Shown here: piece after piece, positions 36,847 through 45,626 of the stretch
How positions within the stretch are numbered: the stretch's first letter is position 1
Layout of the letters: each line of letters begins with the position of its first letter
Translations under genes and position numbers: made by a program
Notes under the pieces: model-generated
Told to the model about the DNA's origin: nothing
Databases searched by the model: none
The model's input: the letters and a program-made list of their open reading frames with translations, nothing else
Assembly (NCBI GenBank): GCA_028682895.1
Contig: JAJRAK010000039.1
Coordinates: 1 to 64,000, forward strand
Length of the DNA: 64,000 nt
Reading direction: 5' to 3'
DNA from: Methanomassiliicoccales archaeon
GTDB lineage: Archaea > Thermoplasmatota > Thermoplasmata > Methanomassiliicoccales > UBA472

Positions 36847-36996
36847 TATGCCCCATCCCTGCAGTGCTCATGGAAAACATTATCATCTGAGAGAATTAAC
36901 GATAGATACCATCATCAAGGACCTGGTCCCGAACGGGGTCCGAAGGTATTGCCGGTGATAACAGGATGGTCGACAGGACGAAGGGGGTGTCCATTC

Positions 36997-37992
36997 ATGA
37001 CGAGCGAAGAGGATAGATGCTGGGAGCTAGCATGGAACGACCCCACAGTCCGATTGTTGAAGCGCTTCCATTACCACAACATCGAATGCCTTAGCGAACT
37101 GGCCGGGGACAAGTTCTATGACATGATCAGGCCGATGGTCCTGCCTTCGTCCATGTCTGCCTCCCATATCGCCAGGGAGACGTTAGGCCTTCAAGGCAAC
37201 GACCTGGAGACGAACGCCAGGCTCGTCACCTTCGGCAATGATTATTTCGCATACGCTACGACAAGATTGGTGTCATACGAAAGGGCGTTCGTGAAAAGGG
37301 TTGACAGGTGCATATTGCAGGACGGCCCGCCCGAAGCATGCTTCCATTGCCGGTCGGGAGGGGTCATGGAGTGCAGCTCGACGAACCCGGAACATCAGAT
37401 GGTGATGACGGCGACCATGCCCGACGGGTTCAGGGTCTGCGAGTATTATATCACGGACAGGAAGCACGCGATAAGCGGTCCGAAGGACTATGGAAAGAAG
37501 ATGAGGGACCTTCCGCCGAATCCGGTCCCTCCTGAGCAAAGGGTCCGTTTCACTCGGGAGGTCTTGAGCTGGTACATGTCATTCGTCATGCAGGCCATCA
37601 TCGACAACTTCGGGATCGATGAGTACCAAAACAGGATGAGGCATCGCCTGCTCTATGAGGGGATGAGGTATGCCGTCATAGATGCCGGGAAGGAAGGGAA
37701 CGCGTCCGACCTGGAGAAGATCGTCCTGGGAGCGATGAAGGTGATGGGCATGAGCTTTAAAACGAGAACGGAAGGGGGCTCATCGTTCATCACGGTCTCC
37801 TCATGCCCGTTCTCCTGTTTCCCACCGTACTTTTGCCAGATGATCGAGACGTTCTTCTCTGGCGTGTGCAGATGGGAGGGGAAGGACAGGGAGATCGTCC
37901 AGCTGCTCAGGATCACCGAGGGCGGCTCCCAGACATGCCAATACGTCCTGAGATTGAAGGCGTACGAGAGCGTCAGATGGTCCGATAAATGA
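36997..37992 (+). CDS. Two-lobed cysteine-motif protein C
   Basis: The most divergent intact copy, 331 residues. In lobe 1 the CPF is replaced: C105-ILQDGPPEA-C115, followed by CRSGG. Lobe 2 keeps SCPFSCFPPYFC and ends GGSQTCQYVL. No SHOCT-like tail is seen; the last residues are charged. The track start (TTG 36949) is doubtful. ATG 36997 has GGGGGTG 8 bases upstream and starts just before the conserved region. Function unknown. Confidence 0.75.
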   Translation: MTSEEDRCWELAWNDPTVRLLKRFHYHNIECLSELAGDKFYDMIRPMVLPSSMSASHIARETLGLQGNDLETNARLVTFGNDYFAYATTRLVSYERAFVKRVDRCILQDGPPEACFHCRSGGVMECSSTNPEHQMVMTATMPDGFRVCEYYITDRKHAISGPKDYGKKMRDLPPNPVPPEQRVRFTREVLSWYMSFVMQAIIDNFGIDEYQNRMRHRLLYEGMRYAVIDAGKEGNASDLEKIVLGAMKVMGMSFKTRTEGGSSFITVSSCPFSCFPPYFCQMIETFFSGVCRWEGKDREIVQLLRITEGGSQTCQYVLRLKAYESVRWSDK

Positions 37993-38055
37993 TAGGCATG
38001 GACGACAAGCACCTGTAAGGCGAAGGATAAGCGAGCAGGTCAGAGGTACGATATC

Positions 38056-38064
38056 TTTTTAAAC
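38056..38064 (+). promoter_or_regulatory. TATA-like element of the first glycosyltransferase gene
   Basis: tttttaaac lies about 46-54 bases before GTG 38110; GGGGG at 38097-38101 would be the ribosome binding site. This suggests a transcription start separate from copies A-C. Confidence 0.4.
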
Positions 38065-38109
38065 CCACAGATGAAAGCAATTTCTTAACAATCGACGGGG
38101 GTACGTTCG

Positions 38110-39321
38110 GTGAAGGTGCTGTTCTACAGCGGTTCGTTGGGCATGGGTCATGTGAACCGGGACCTGGCCATCGCATCCGAGCTGAGAAAGGCCCGGAATG
38201 ACCTTGATATCATATGGGTGGCGGGCGAGCCGGCGCTCACCAGACTGAGAGAGGTCCGAGAGAAGGTCGTCACCTCGTCCGAGGACCTGCAGAAGGAGAG
38301 CGAGGTGCTCGAGAACGTCTCGAACGGGTTCGATTCCGACATGTACAGCTATCTCGTCCAATGGGACAAGAACTGGCAGGGCAGCTATCGGAAATTCCTG
38401 AAGATACTGGCCGAGGTCGAGCCGGACCTGATAATCGGCGACGAGGCGTATGAGGTCATCACAGGCTTCGCCAAATGGCCGGGGGATAAGCATTGGCCTC
38501 TTGCAATGCTATACGACTTTCCGATGTTCCAGTCCATCACTGGAAGCGTCCGGGAGAGGTTCATCTGCTATATGGGGAACCGTTATTGGAACAGGGGCTT
38601 CAAGGTCAGGTCGTCATCGGACCTGAGCATCTTCCTGGGAGAGAAGGAGGAGATCCCGGACGTCAAGTACGGACCATTCAGGTACAACGTTCGGAAGGTG
38701 GCCTGGGAAAGATGGAAGTTCGTCGGCAACGCCATACCTTTCGATCCCACCCAGTACGCGGACAGGGCGAAGGTCAGGAAGGAGCTGGGCTATCCCGAGG
38801 ACGAGGTCCTGATCATAGGCGCCGTGGGCGGTACCAACGTCGGCAAGCCGATGCTCGAGCTATTTGGAAACGCCTATCCATTGCTGAAGGCCAGGCTCCC
38901 GAACCTTCACATGGTCCTTGTATGTGGACCGCGGATCGATCCGGGCACGGTCAAGGTTCCCGATGGCGTCGAGGTGCGCGGTTATGTGCCTGACCTGTTC
39001 AAGCATCTCGCGGCGTGCGACCTATGCCTCACGCAGGGCGGAGGGGGCACCACCATGGAGCTCACCGCGCTGAGGAAGCCTTTCATCTACTTCCCCCTCG
39101 AGAAGCATCTCGAGCAGCAGATATACGTCAGTAAAAAACTGGAGCTGATGCACGCCGGGACGAAGATGGTGGCCAGCCAAACATCACCAACGCAACTGGC
39201 GGAAGCAGTCATGAAAGAGCTCAACCGCCAGGTCGATTACCGTACGAGCGGCATGAACGGCGTGAAAGGTGCGGCTGAAGAGATATTGGGGCTCATGAAC
39301 AAGATATCAGCCGCTGAGTGA
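38110..39321 (+). CDS. GT-B fold glycosyltransferase (MurG/UGT-like) 1
   Basis: The 403-residue protein starts (GTG) with VLFYSGSLGMGHVNRDLAIASEL, the glycine loop of the GT1/GT28 group. It has VGGTNVGKPM in the second domain and the nucleotide-sugar motif QGGGGTTMELTALRKPFIYFP near residue 315. No membrane helix or signal is seen. Donor and acceptor are unknown; MurG itself is unlikely in an archaeon without murein. Its stop is immediately followed by the ATG of copy D, so the two are translationally linked. The second copy lies at 42355. Confidence 0.85.
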   Translation: MKVLFYSGSLGMGHVNRDLAIASELRKARNDLDIIWVAGEPALTRLREVREKVVTSSEDLQKESEVLENVSNGFDSDMYSYLVQWDKNWQGSYRKFLKILAEVEPDLIIGDEAYEVITGFAKWPGDKHWPLAMLYDFPMFQSITGSVRERFICYMGNRYWNRGFKVRSSSDLSIFLGEKEEIPDVKYGPFRYNVRKVAWERWKFVGNAIPFDPTQYADRAKVRKELGYPEDEVLIIGAVGGTNVGKPMLELFGNAYPLLKARLPNLHMVLVCGPRIDPGTVKVPDGVEVRGYVPDLFKHLAACDLCLTQGGGGTTMELTALRKPFIYFPLEKHLEQQIYVSKKLELMHAGTKMVASQTSPTQLAEAVMKELNRQVDYRTSGMNGVKGAAEEILGLMNKISAAE

Positions 39322-40422
39322 ATGATGGCCGAAAAATCTGAGGAAGAAGGGAGCGAAGCAGATGACTTCGCCGTAACAGCGTTTCAAGAATGGCTGAGGA
39401 TAACCGCTCAAGGGTTCCAGGACCATTTCGAATTGGAGAAGGCCACCGAGATCATGAGGCCTTACTCGATCAACGCAGGTATTGCTCTAGCGAACAATGC
39501 GAGCAAGATGCTTGGTTTGGAAGCTAAAGGCATCGAGAATCTGGCATATGAATGGGAGTTCCTTGATTTTAGCGTGGGCATCGTAAGTCAAACCGAGATA
39601 ACAGAATTTGGGACCAGGACCATCGCTACATCCTGTCCTTTCCATAACGGACCAGCAATATTATGTATCAATCATTTTGACCAAGGGCCAGATGCTTGGG
39701 CACATTTCATGGTCCCTGAGATCATGCATGGAAAATTCATCGAGGCTCTTTATGAAGGGAAAGGGCGCTGTTTCGGGCACTGTTCCCAGATATCCGACCT
39801 GGGCCGGATACTTGGAGCGAAACCCATCAAGACCATCAAGATCACGAACATGGACCCGGTAAAGAAGAGGGCCGTGCAATCATTGATCCTAACCGATTGG
39901 TGGGAGTTCTTCCTGTCCATGTTCGTGGACCAGGTGGGTTCGCAGAAGGTCGTGGAGCTCCTCGGACCAAAGTTCTATGATCTTGGAGCACAAGACTGGA
40001 AGAGGTTCAACGAGGAGTATGGGATCGGAACCGGTCATGTGGAAATCAACGAACTGATGGAGGCCTTCTCAAAAATGTTCGGACGGGAAAGTAGACCGAT
40101 CGTTCAAAAGAAGGATTCATTACATGGAGAGATCCTGAAATGCCCATTTTCCAATTGTCTCGTGGAGATGTGCTTGCTCATAGGAGAATATCTGAAAGGG
40201 TTATGCCACGAGGCAGACCCGGGTTCTAGGTTCAGTTACGTAAAGATGATGACCAAAGGAGATCCGATCTGCATATGGAGGATCGATAGAGGGGTGGGAA
40301 AAAAGGAAATGGAGGGCAGTAGGAACAAGGACGACCTCATCTACAGGCTCAAACAAAGACTGGTGAACGGGGAGATAACCAAGGAGGAGTACAAGGAATT
40401 GTATTCCCTCATCACCGAATGA
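39322..40422 (+). CDS. Two-lobed cysteine-motif protein D with SHOCT-like tail
   Basis: This 366-residue paralogue has lobe 1 CPFHNGPAILC (C105, C115) and a later GKGRCFGHC in place of the usual GD..C..W, and lobe 2 CPFSNCLVEMC and KGDPICIWRI. Its tail, KDDLIYRLKQRLVNGEITKEEY, is SHOCT-like, as in A. The ATG lies directly after the stop of glycosyltransferase 1, so it belongs to that operon. The helix MRPYSINAGIALANNASKMLG aligns with the matching region of A and B. Function unknown. Confidence 0.8.
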   Translation: MMAEKSEEEGSEADDFAVTAFQEWLRITAQGFQDHFELEKATEIMRPYSINAGIALANNASKMLGLEAKGIENLAYEWEFLDFSVGIVSQTEITEFGTRTIATSCPFHNGPAILCINHFDQGPDAWAHFMVPEIMHGKFIEALYEGKGRCFGHCSQISDLGRILGAKPIKTIKITNMDPVKKRAVQSLILTDWWEFFLSMFVDQVGSQKVVELLGPKFYDLGAQDWKRFNEEYGIGTGHVEINELMEAFSKMFGRESRPIVQKKDSLHGEILKCPFSNCLVEMCLLIGEYLKGLCHEADPGSRFSYVKMMTKGDPICIWRIDRGVGKKEMEGSRNKDDLIYRLKQRLVNGEITKEEYKELYSLITE

Positions 40423-40503
40423 TCCAAACGAATTTATCGTTAGTCGATCGAACGATCAAGGAAGGCTCAACAATAGGAACGATTCCGAGGTTGGAGTGGA
40501 ACA

Positions 40504-41583
40504 ATGGACGCCATCGGTAATTCCAATAGCAAGTCCGATTTCGATCTGGAAACATTTAGGAACTGGGTGTTGATCACGGCCCAGGCCTTTCAAGATGAAT
40601 TCGGTGAAGAGAAAAGTTTGTCGATCCTTGAGCCATATTCAAAAAATGCGGGTATCGCCATAAATAACAACTGAGAAAAGATCTACCCCAACCTATCTGG
40701 AATCGAAGGCATGGCGAAGATATTTCATTTAACAATGAGTTATATGGGGATAGACATTCGATCGTATTACAACGATCTCGGATTTTATTTTCAGATCACG
40801 GATTGCCCTTACAAATCAGGACCACGTACGTTTTGTTTCATGCATATGTGGCAGTGTGCTCGTTTCATGACCATGCAATTGGGAGTGGACCTCGATCCTC
40901 ACATAATCAAGATGCTGAGCTCAGGGGATGATATTTGTTTAAATATCTGGACTTCCGAAAAGGACCCCATGGTGATGCTCAAGGCCGAAACGACGAAGGT
41001 AGTAATCATGAACTCCCTTCCCCTCACCGAGCAGCATAGGTTGTACTCGTTATGGGCCACCGATCTATGGGAGTTCTTCCTGATGGCTTATTCGGACCAA
41101 GTGGGACCAGAACGCTGCCTGAACGCTCTCAGGCCGCTGTTCACAGAATCCGGCTCTAAGGACCTGGCGCGAATAAGAAAAATGTGTAAAGAAGGGCACG
41201 AAGATGAAGACATGCCCGAGATCATCGGTCTCATCCTCTCTCAATTAAGGATCAAGAGCGAGATTATACGAAACACGGAAGGCAATATCGAGGCAAGGGT
41301 CTACGAATGCCCATTCTCCAGCGCTCGGAAGGACATGTGCGAACTATTCCATGAATATCTTGAGGGCATGTTGCATGGTGTAAGCGACGGATGCGTACTG
41401 GATTGCCAAAGGCGATCCGAAGATGCCGACCACTGCACGCTCATCATCGGCGAGGTCAATAAAACCGATCCGGTCAAGCCTACGATGGACGACGTCCTAA
41501 TACAATTAAAAATGAGGCTGGCAAGAGGGGAGATATCAAAGATGGAATACGAGGAACTGTTGAGCATTATAATGAAAGGATGA
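40504..41583 (+). pseudogene. Two-lobed cysteine-motif protein E, interrupted by an in-frame TGA
   Basis: From ATG 40504, with GGAG upstream, the frame reads a copy of the D family (FRNWVLITAQAFQDEFGEE, NAGIAINNN) until TGA at 40672-40674, and then continues in the same frame to 41583. Lobe 1 has CPYKSGPRTFC, lobe 2 CPFSSARKDMC, and the tail is MRLARGEISKMEYEEL (SHOCT-like). The ORF track gives only the part from ATG 40711. The stop falls where D has Ala, not at a motif residue. Simple nonsense mutation or sequencing error is likeliest; a shortened protein from 40711 would still contain both motif sets. Confidence 0.75.
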
Positions 41584-41689
41584 TGATCATCAAAAGATCT
41601 GGTGTGTATGCCATTAATAAATAAACTGTTCGAAATAATTTGTCGCAACAGAATACCGATTTTCAATTGTCATTGCTTATTTTTACATA

Positions 41690-42024
41690 AATTGCTAAGG
41701 GAGTTGGGTGAGGTCGATGAATGTCCTTTCTCCGGCTCACCTCCTGAGATCTGACCGCAATGTGAGTCATTCCTGGACGGCGTCTATGAATCCGTTTTCC
41801 CCGACTTCAGGTTCTCATTCGATCGCATGATGACCAAAGGAGACAAGGTCTGTCATTGGTTCATCACAAAGGAGACGGGGACTATAACGGTGAAGTCTGA
41901 AAAACGAACAATCCCCGACGATCCATCAAAGATACTGGCGATACGATATGTTAAAGGTGAGATCACCAAGGACGATCTCGAGGAGAGGATTAGCAATCTC
42001 AGGAAGTTCGGATTGGTAAAATGA
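41690..42024 (+). pseudogene. Remnant F: C-terminal lobe of a cysteine-motif protein, TGA at the conserved cysteine
   Basis: One frame reads LGEVDECPFSGSPPEI, then TGA (41752-41754), then PQCESFLDGVYESVFPDFRF, MMTKGDKVCHWFI and a SHOCT-like tail (DPSKILAIRYVKGEITKDDL). It covers only lobe 2 and the tail; nothing upstream resembles lobe 1. The TGA stands exactly where all full copies except B have the second Cys of CPF-x7-C. The ORF track shows only 41827-42024. A truncated, decaying copy is the simplest reading. Confidence 0.75.
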
Positions 42025-42354
42025 TCTCCTATATGTCACGATCATCATTTTACGAATGCCCATTGATCGATCCTTTCCTACCCGAATGCAAGTTTAATTA
42101 CTCAAACCCGTCAATTTAATCATGCCTATGATCGACAAGCATCCTGAGATCACCGTGGAGCAATTCAAGATCATCCGGGAAGCATTGATAGAGCGATGAG
42201 CACTCCTCGGTGAAATTATTTCGAAAACAATCAATAATCAATCCTTTATTGAAATTTGATATAGATATTTATCACAAATAGGATAGGTTTATCCTCCTAA
42301 TGATAATTCTTAAATACCCTAAAAAATTATATTTTTCATCCGAGGGGAAAAGTA
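42025..42354 (+). other. AT-rich gap between remnant F and glycosyltransferase 2
   Basis: The 330 bases include a 25-codon ORF (42122-42199, MPMIDKHPEITVEQFKIIREA...), whose EITVEQFKIIREAL resembles the SHOCT-like tails of the cluster and may be a further relic. The rest is AT-rich and holds the promoter of the next gene: cttaaata at 42309-42316 and a GAGGGG ribosome binding site at 42342-42347. Confidence 0.5.
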
Positions 42355-43584
42355 GTGACCTTTAAGATCCTGTACATAAGCGGCAGCATCGGTCTCGGTC
42401 ACGTCACAAGGGACATATCTATCGTGAACGAGCTGAGGAAGAGGAGAAAGGACATCGAGATCGTCTGGCTGGCGGACACGCCTTCCACCGCATATCTAAG
42501 GGCGGCAGGTGAATCTGTCTTGGCGGATATGGAAAAGGAGATAGCTTCTCCCAATGACATATGCGATGAACAGGCCAGAGAATATACGCTCAATCTCAAT
42601 ACATGGTTCTTGGCATACTATTCGACCTTTCCGGAAAGGGTCAAATTGATCAATAGCATCGTGGAGAGGGAGAACATCGACCTCATCGTCGGCGATGAGA
42701 CATATGACCTGTATTGCGAGATAGCTAAGAATCCCAAGCTGAAGATACGCCCGTTCCTGCTGATACTGGATTTCATAGGCTGCCATCTTCATGATGGAGT
42801 AGAGAAGAAGATGCTACCTGCCATCATGTTCAACACTTGGACCTATAGGCACATAAAGAACTTCCATGACAAGGAGGACACGATCTTCATTGGCGAGGTC
42901 GAGGACGTCGTCGATGAGAAGTTAAGGTTCCTGCTTCCAAGTAGAAGGGAGGCAGCTAAAAGGTACACCAAGGTCGTCGGTTATACCCTGTCCTTCAACC
43001 CAGACACTATTCAGAGCAAGGCGGAGCTCAGGAAGAAACTCGGCTATGGGCCTGAACCGCTGGTGATAGTCACGGTCGGCGGCACGGCTGTAGGAGCGGC
43101 CCTATTGAACAAAGCTGCTGAAGCATATCCGATCCTCAAGAAAACGATCAAGGACCTCAACATGGTCATCGTAGCCGGGCCTCGTATCCCTACGAACTAT
43201 GTCAAGGCGAACGACGGTCTAAAGGTCCTTGGTATGGTGCCTGATCTCTACGAGCATATGGCCGCAGCTGACCTCGTGGTCTGCTCCGGTGGGGGAACCA
43301 CCACGCTTGAGCTGCAGGCTTTGAACAAACCATTCCTGTACTTCCCCCTATTGGAGCATTTCGAACAATCGATCGATGTGGCCTACCATCTTGAACGTAA
43401 TAACATAGGGGTGAAGATGGACTACTCCAAGACCTCACCTGAGGACCTGGCGAAGGCGGTCATAGACAACATCGATAAGAAGCCCAACTATCCGAAGCTT
43501 TCATGGGACGGGGTTCAACGCATCGCTGGGCACATAGATACATTGGTCACTCGCATCGAGAACGGAGAATTGAAGGTTGCTTGA
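42355..43584 (+). CDS. GT-B fold glycosyltransferase (MurG/UGT-like) 2
   Basis: A 409-residue paralogue of the 38110 gene: ILYISGSIGLGHVTRDISIVNELRK start, VTVGGTAVGAALL, and SGGGTTTLELQALNKPFLYFP near residue 315. The two proteins share the same length and the same DLIVGDE/DLIIGDE motif near residue 105, so they come from a duplication and may act on the same kind of acceptor. The start is GTG with a GAGGGG eight bases upstream. No partner gene follows within 200 bases. Confidence 0.85.
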   Translation: MTFKILYISGSIGLGHVTRDISIVNELRKRRKDIEIVWLADTPSTAYLRAAGESVLADMEKEIASPNDICDEQAREYTLNLNTWFLAYYSTFPERVKLINSIVERENIDLIVGDETYDLYCEIAKNPKLKIRPFLLILDFIGCHLHDGVEKKMLPAIMFNTWTYRHIKNFHDKEDTIFIGEVEDVVDEKLRFLLPSRREAAKRYTKVVGYTLSFNPDTIQSKAELRKKLGYGPEPLVIVTVGGTAVGAALLNKAAEAYPILKKTIKDLNMVIVAGPRIPTNYVKANDGLKVLGMVPDLYEHMAAADLVVCSGGGTTTLELQALNKPFLYFPLLEHFEQSIDVAYHLERNNIGVKMDYSKTSPEDLAKAVIDNIDKKPNYPKLSWDGVQRIAGHIDTLVTRIENGELKVA

Positions 43585-43783
43585 ACACGGACCCGGGTCT
43601 TCATGAAGCACCTTCGCCAAGGATCAATGCTGACCTACGAGCTCGAACTCATTCTCCGTGTGGCATATCCGCCCGACCTTCATCTCATCCCTCGTTCGAA
43701 GGCCAATCATTATCACCCTAGACCCGAGTCATTCTCACCATTAAATGGTCAGGTACAGGTCCTTTGAAGGGGGTGTTAACAGC

Positions 43784-44818
43784 ATGAACGAAAAAGAGAG
43801 GCTGATGGCGGTCCTGGACCACGAAGAGGTCGACCGCGTTCCCTGCGCATGTCCGTTGCAGACAGGTACTATCGACCTGATGAAGGCCTCGGGCGCTTAC
43901 TGGCCTGAAGCGCATGTCGACGCTGATGCCATGACCAAGCTCGCTCGGGCGGCCAGGGACCTGGCCTGCATCGAGAGCATCAGGGTGCCGTTCGAGGTGA
44001 GCGTGGACGCCTCCGCTTTCGGCGCTCCCACGGACGACCGTCGCCTGATACGCCAACCTTTAGTTCTCAATCGCATGGTGAAGACCGATGTGGACCTTTT
44101 CAACCTAAAAGTGCCGGACCCATTGATGGACGGCAGGGTCCCGGTTGTGCTGGAGGCGATAAGGACATTGTCCAACGACGTGCCGGACACCCCCATAATA
44201 TGCGGTGTGATCGGGCCGTTCATGCTGGCTTGCCAATTAAGGGGGGAGCAGCTACTTATGAAGGATCTGAGTGAGTCGCCGGACATAGTGCGCACCCTTC
44301 TGAACATCACCACGGAATGGGGGATCGATTTCTCCATCGCCGCCCTGGAGGCAGGGGCGGACATCATATGCATCGTCGACAGCGCGGCCACGGGTGAGAT
44401 GTTAAACCAGAGCATGTACGATAAGTTCACCTGGGCCTACGAGAGAAGGATAGCCAAGGCGATACGAGGGCACGACGGCCGATCGATACTGCACATCTGC
44501 GGGGACACCTCTCGTAACTTGGAACTGATGGTCGAAACGAACGTGGACGGGATAAGCGTAGACCATTGCGTCCCGATGTCCCTGGCAAAAAGGATATTCC
44601 ACGGGCGGACGGCCGCCATCGGGAACATCGCGCCCATCACCACGCTGATGACCGGCACGCCTTTGGAGGTGGCGCAGGAGACCCATGCCTGTCTGGACCA
44701 AGGAGCTGACGTCATAGCCCCCGGATGCGGCTTCGCCCCGGAGACCCCGCTGGAGAACATGAGGGTCATGGCCCGCACCACCCGTTCGTATGTACGAAGG
44801 GCCGGGGGGCCGGGGTGA
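43784..44818 (+). CDS. Methylcobamide:CoM methyltransferase-like protein (MtaA/MtbA family)
   Basis: The 344-residue UroD-fold protein has the zinc ligands of the methyltransferases: H237 and C239 in HICGDT, and C315 in GCGFAPETP. MtaA and MtbA move a methyl group from a corrinoid protein to coenzyme M. The substrate system it serves cannot be told here, since no substrate-specific methyltransferase lies nearby. ATG 43784 (MNEKERL) follows GAAGGGGG and replaces the track's earlier start. It is followed after 4 bases by a DUF1638 gene. Confidence 0.85.
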   Translation: MNEKERLMAVLDHEEVDRVPCACPLQTGTIDLMKASGAYWPEAHVDADAMTKLARAARDLACIESIRVPFEVSVDASAFGAPTDDRRLIRQPLVLNRMVKTDVDLFNLKVPDPLMDGRVPVVLEAIRTLSNDVPDTPIICGVIGPFMLACQLRGEQLLMKDLSESPDIVRTLLNITTEWGIDFSIAALEAGADIICIVDSAATGEMLNQSMYDKFTWAYERRIAKAIRGHDGRSILHICGDTSRNLELMVETNVDGISVDHCVPMSLAKRIFHGRTAAIGNIAPITTLMTGTPLEVAQETHACLDQGADVIAPGCGFAPETPLENMRVMARTTRSYVRRAGGPG

Positions 44819-44822
44819 TACC

Positions 44823-45626
44823 ATGGGTTCGCGAGGTGACGCGCTGGGGATCATCGCCTGCCATATGCTGGAGGACGAACTGGTCCATGTGCTATCCGGC
44901 GATGAGAACGTCACCCGGTTGCTGATAGTCGATTCCGGGGTCTCTAAGACCCTAATGCCCAAGCTGCGCTCGCATTGCGCGGGTAAGGCCTTGGAGACGG
45001 TCCAGGAGGAAAAATTATCTGAGATGGAGGTCCGAGGAGAGGGCAACATCCTGATTTGGCAAAGACCGATCAACCTACATATAGCCCCGGAAGAGCTCAA
45101 GGATGAAGGCCTTAGATGCATCAATGCCGTCAAGGACCTCTGCTCCTCCATCCTGATGTTCTACGGCCTGTGCGGCAACGCCTTCAGGAACCTGGAGGCG
45201 CTGACACAGGGCATCGATGTTCCGGTGACGATATTGAAGGACGCGAGCGGACAGGTGGTGGACGACTGTATGGGGGCGGCCGCCGGAGGCGTGGAGGCAT
45301 ATCTCAAGCTCCTGAGGACGCACCACGGCGCCTTCTTCCTCAGCCCTATGTGGGCATCCGACTGGAGGCGCTTCTTCGTGGACATCATGGTGCTGCATGA
45401 CCCCAACGACCTGGAAGGCGCCAGGTACATTTTTCAATACATGAACTACACCACGGTCACCATGATGTGCACCGGACTGGGGGGCAACGACGAGTTCCAC
45501 AAGGACGTCGGCGAGTTCTCAAAGGCCTTCAACCTGAAGATGGAGGAGTTTCCCTGCAACACCTCGGTGGTGGACAGTTCGTACGCCCGGGCCAAAGGCC
45601 GCATGCATCGTCATCAAGAGCTATAG
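44823..45626 (+). CDS. DUF1638 protein associated with corrinoid methyltransferases
   Basis: The 267-residue protein shows the DUF1638 pattern: GIIACHMLEDEL at the start, a middle SILMFYGLCGNAFRNLE, and DDCMGAAAGG. Genes of this family often lie next to MtaA/MtbA-type and other corrinoid methyltransferase genes in methanogens; the biochemical role is not established. Conserved Cys and His residues (ACH, GLCGN, DDCMG) may bind a metal or cofactor. It starts at ATG 44823, 4 bases after the methyltransferase, and overlaps the convergent gene at its end. Confidence 0.8.
   Translation: MGSRGDALGIIACHMLEDELVHVLSGDENVTRLLIVDSGVSKTLMPKLRSHCAGKALETVQEEKLSEMEVRGEGNILIWQRPINLHIAPEELKDEGLRCINAVKDLCSSILMFYGLCGNAFRNLEALTQGIDVPVTILKDASGQVVDDCMGAAAGGVEAYLKLLRTHHGAFFLSPMWASDWRRFFVDIMVLHDPNDLEGARYIFQYMNYTTVTMMCTGLGGNDEFHKDVGEFSKAFNLKMEEFPCNTSVVDSSYARAKGRMHRHQEL

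Noticed and set aside
40672-41754. Selenocysteine recoding of the TGA codons in copies E and F
   Set aside because: Only one of the two TGA codons coincides with a cysteine position, F is truncated, and no SECIS-like element was seen; kept only as a check in the findings.
38110-43584. Murein-type MurG for both glycosyltransferases
   Set aside because: The fold and GGGTT motif fit GT28/GT1, but no other peptidoglycan or pseudomurein gene is nearby and the host is an archaeon of a wall-less lineage.
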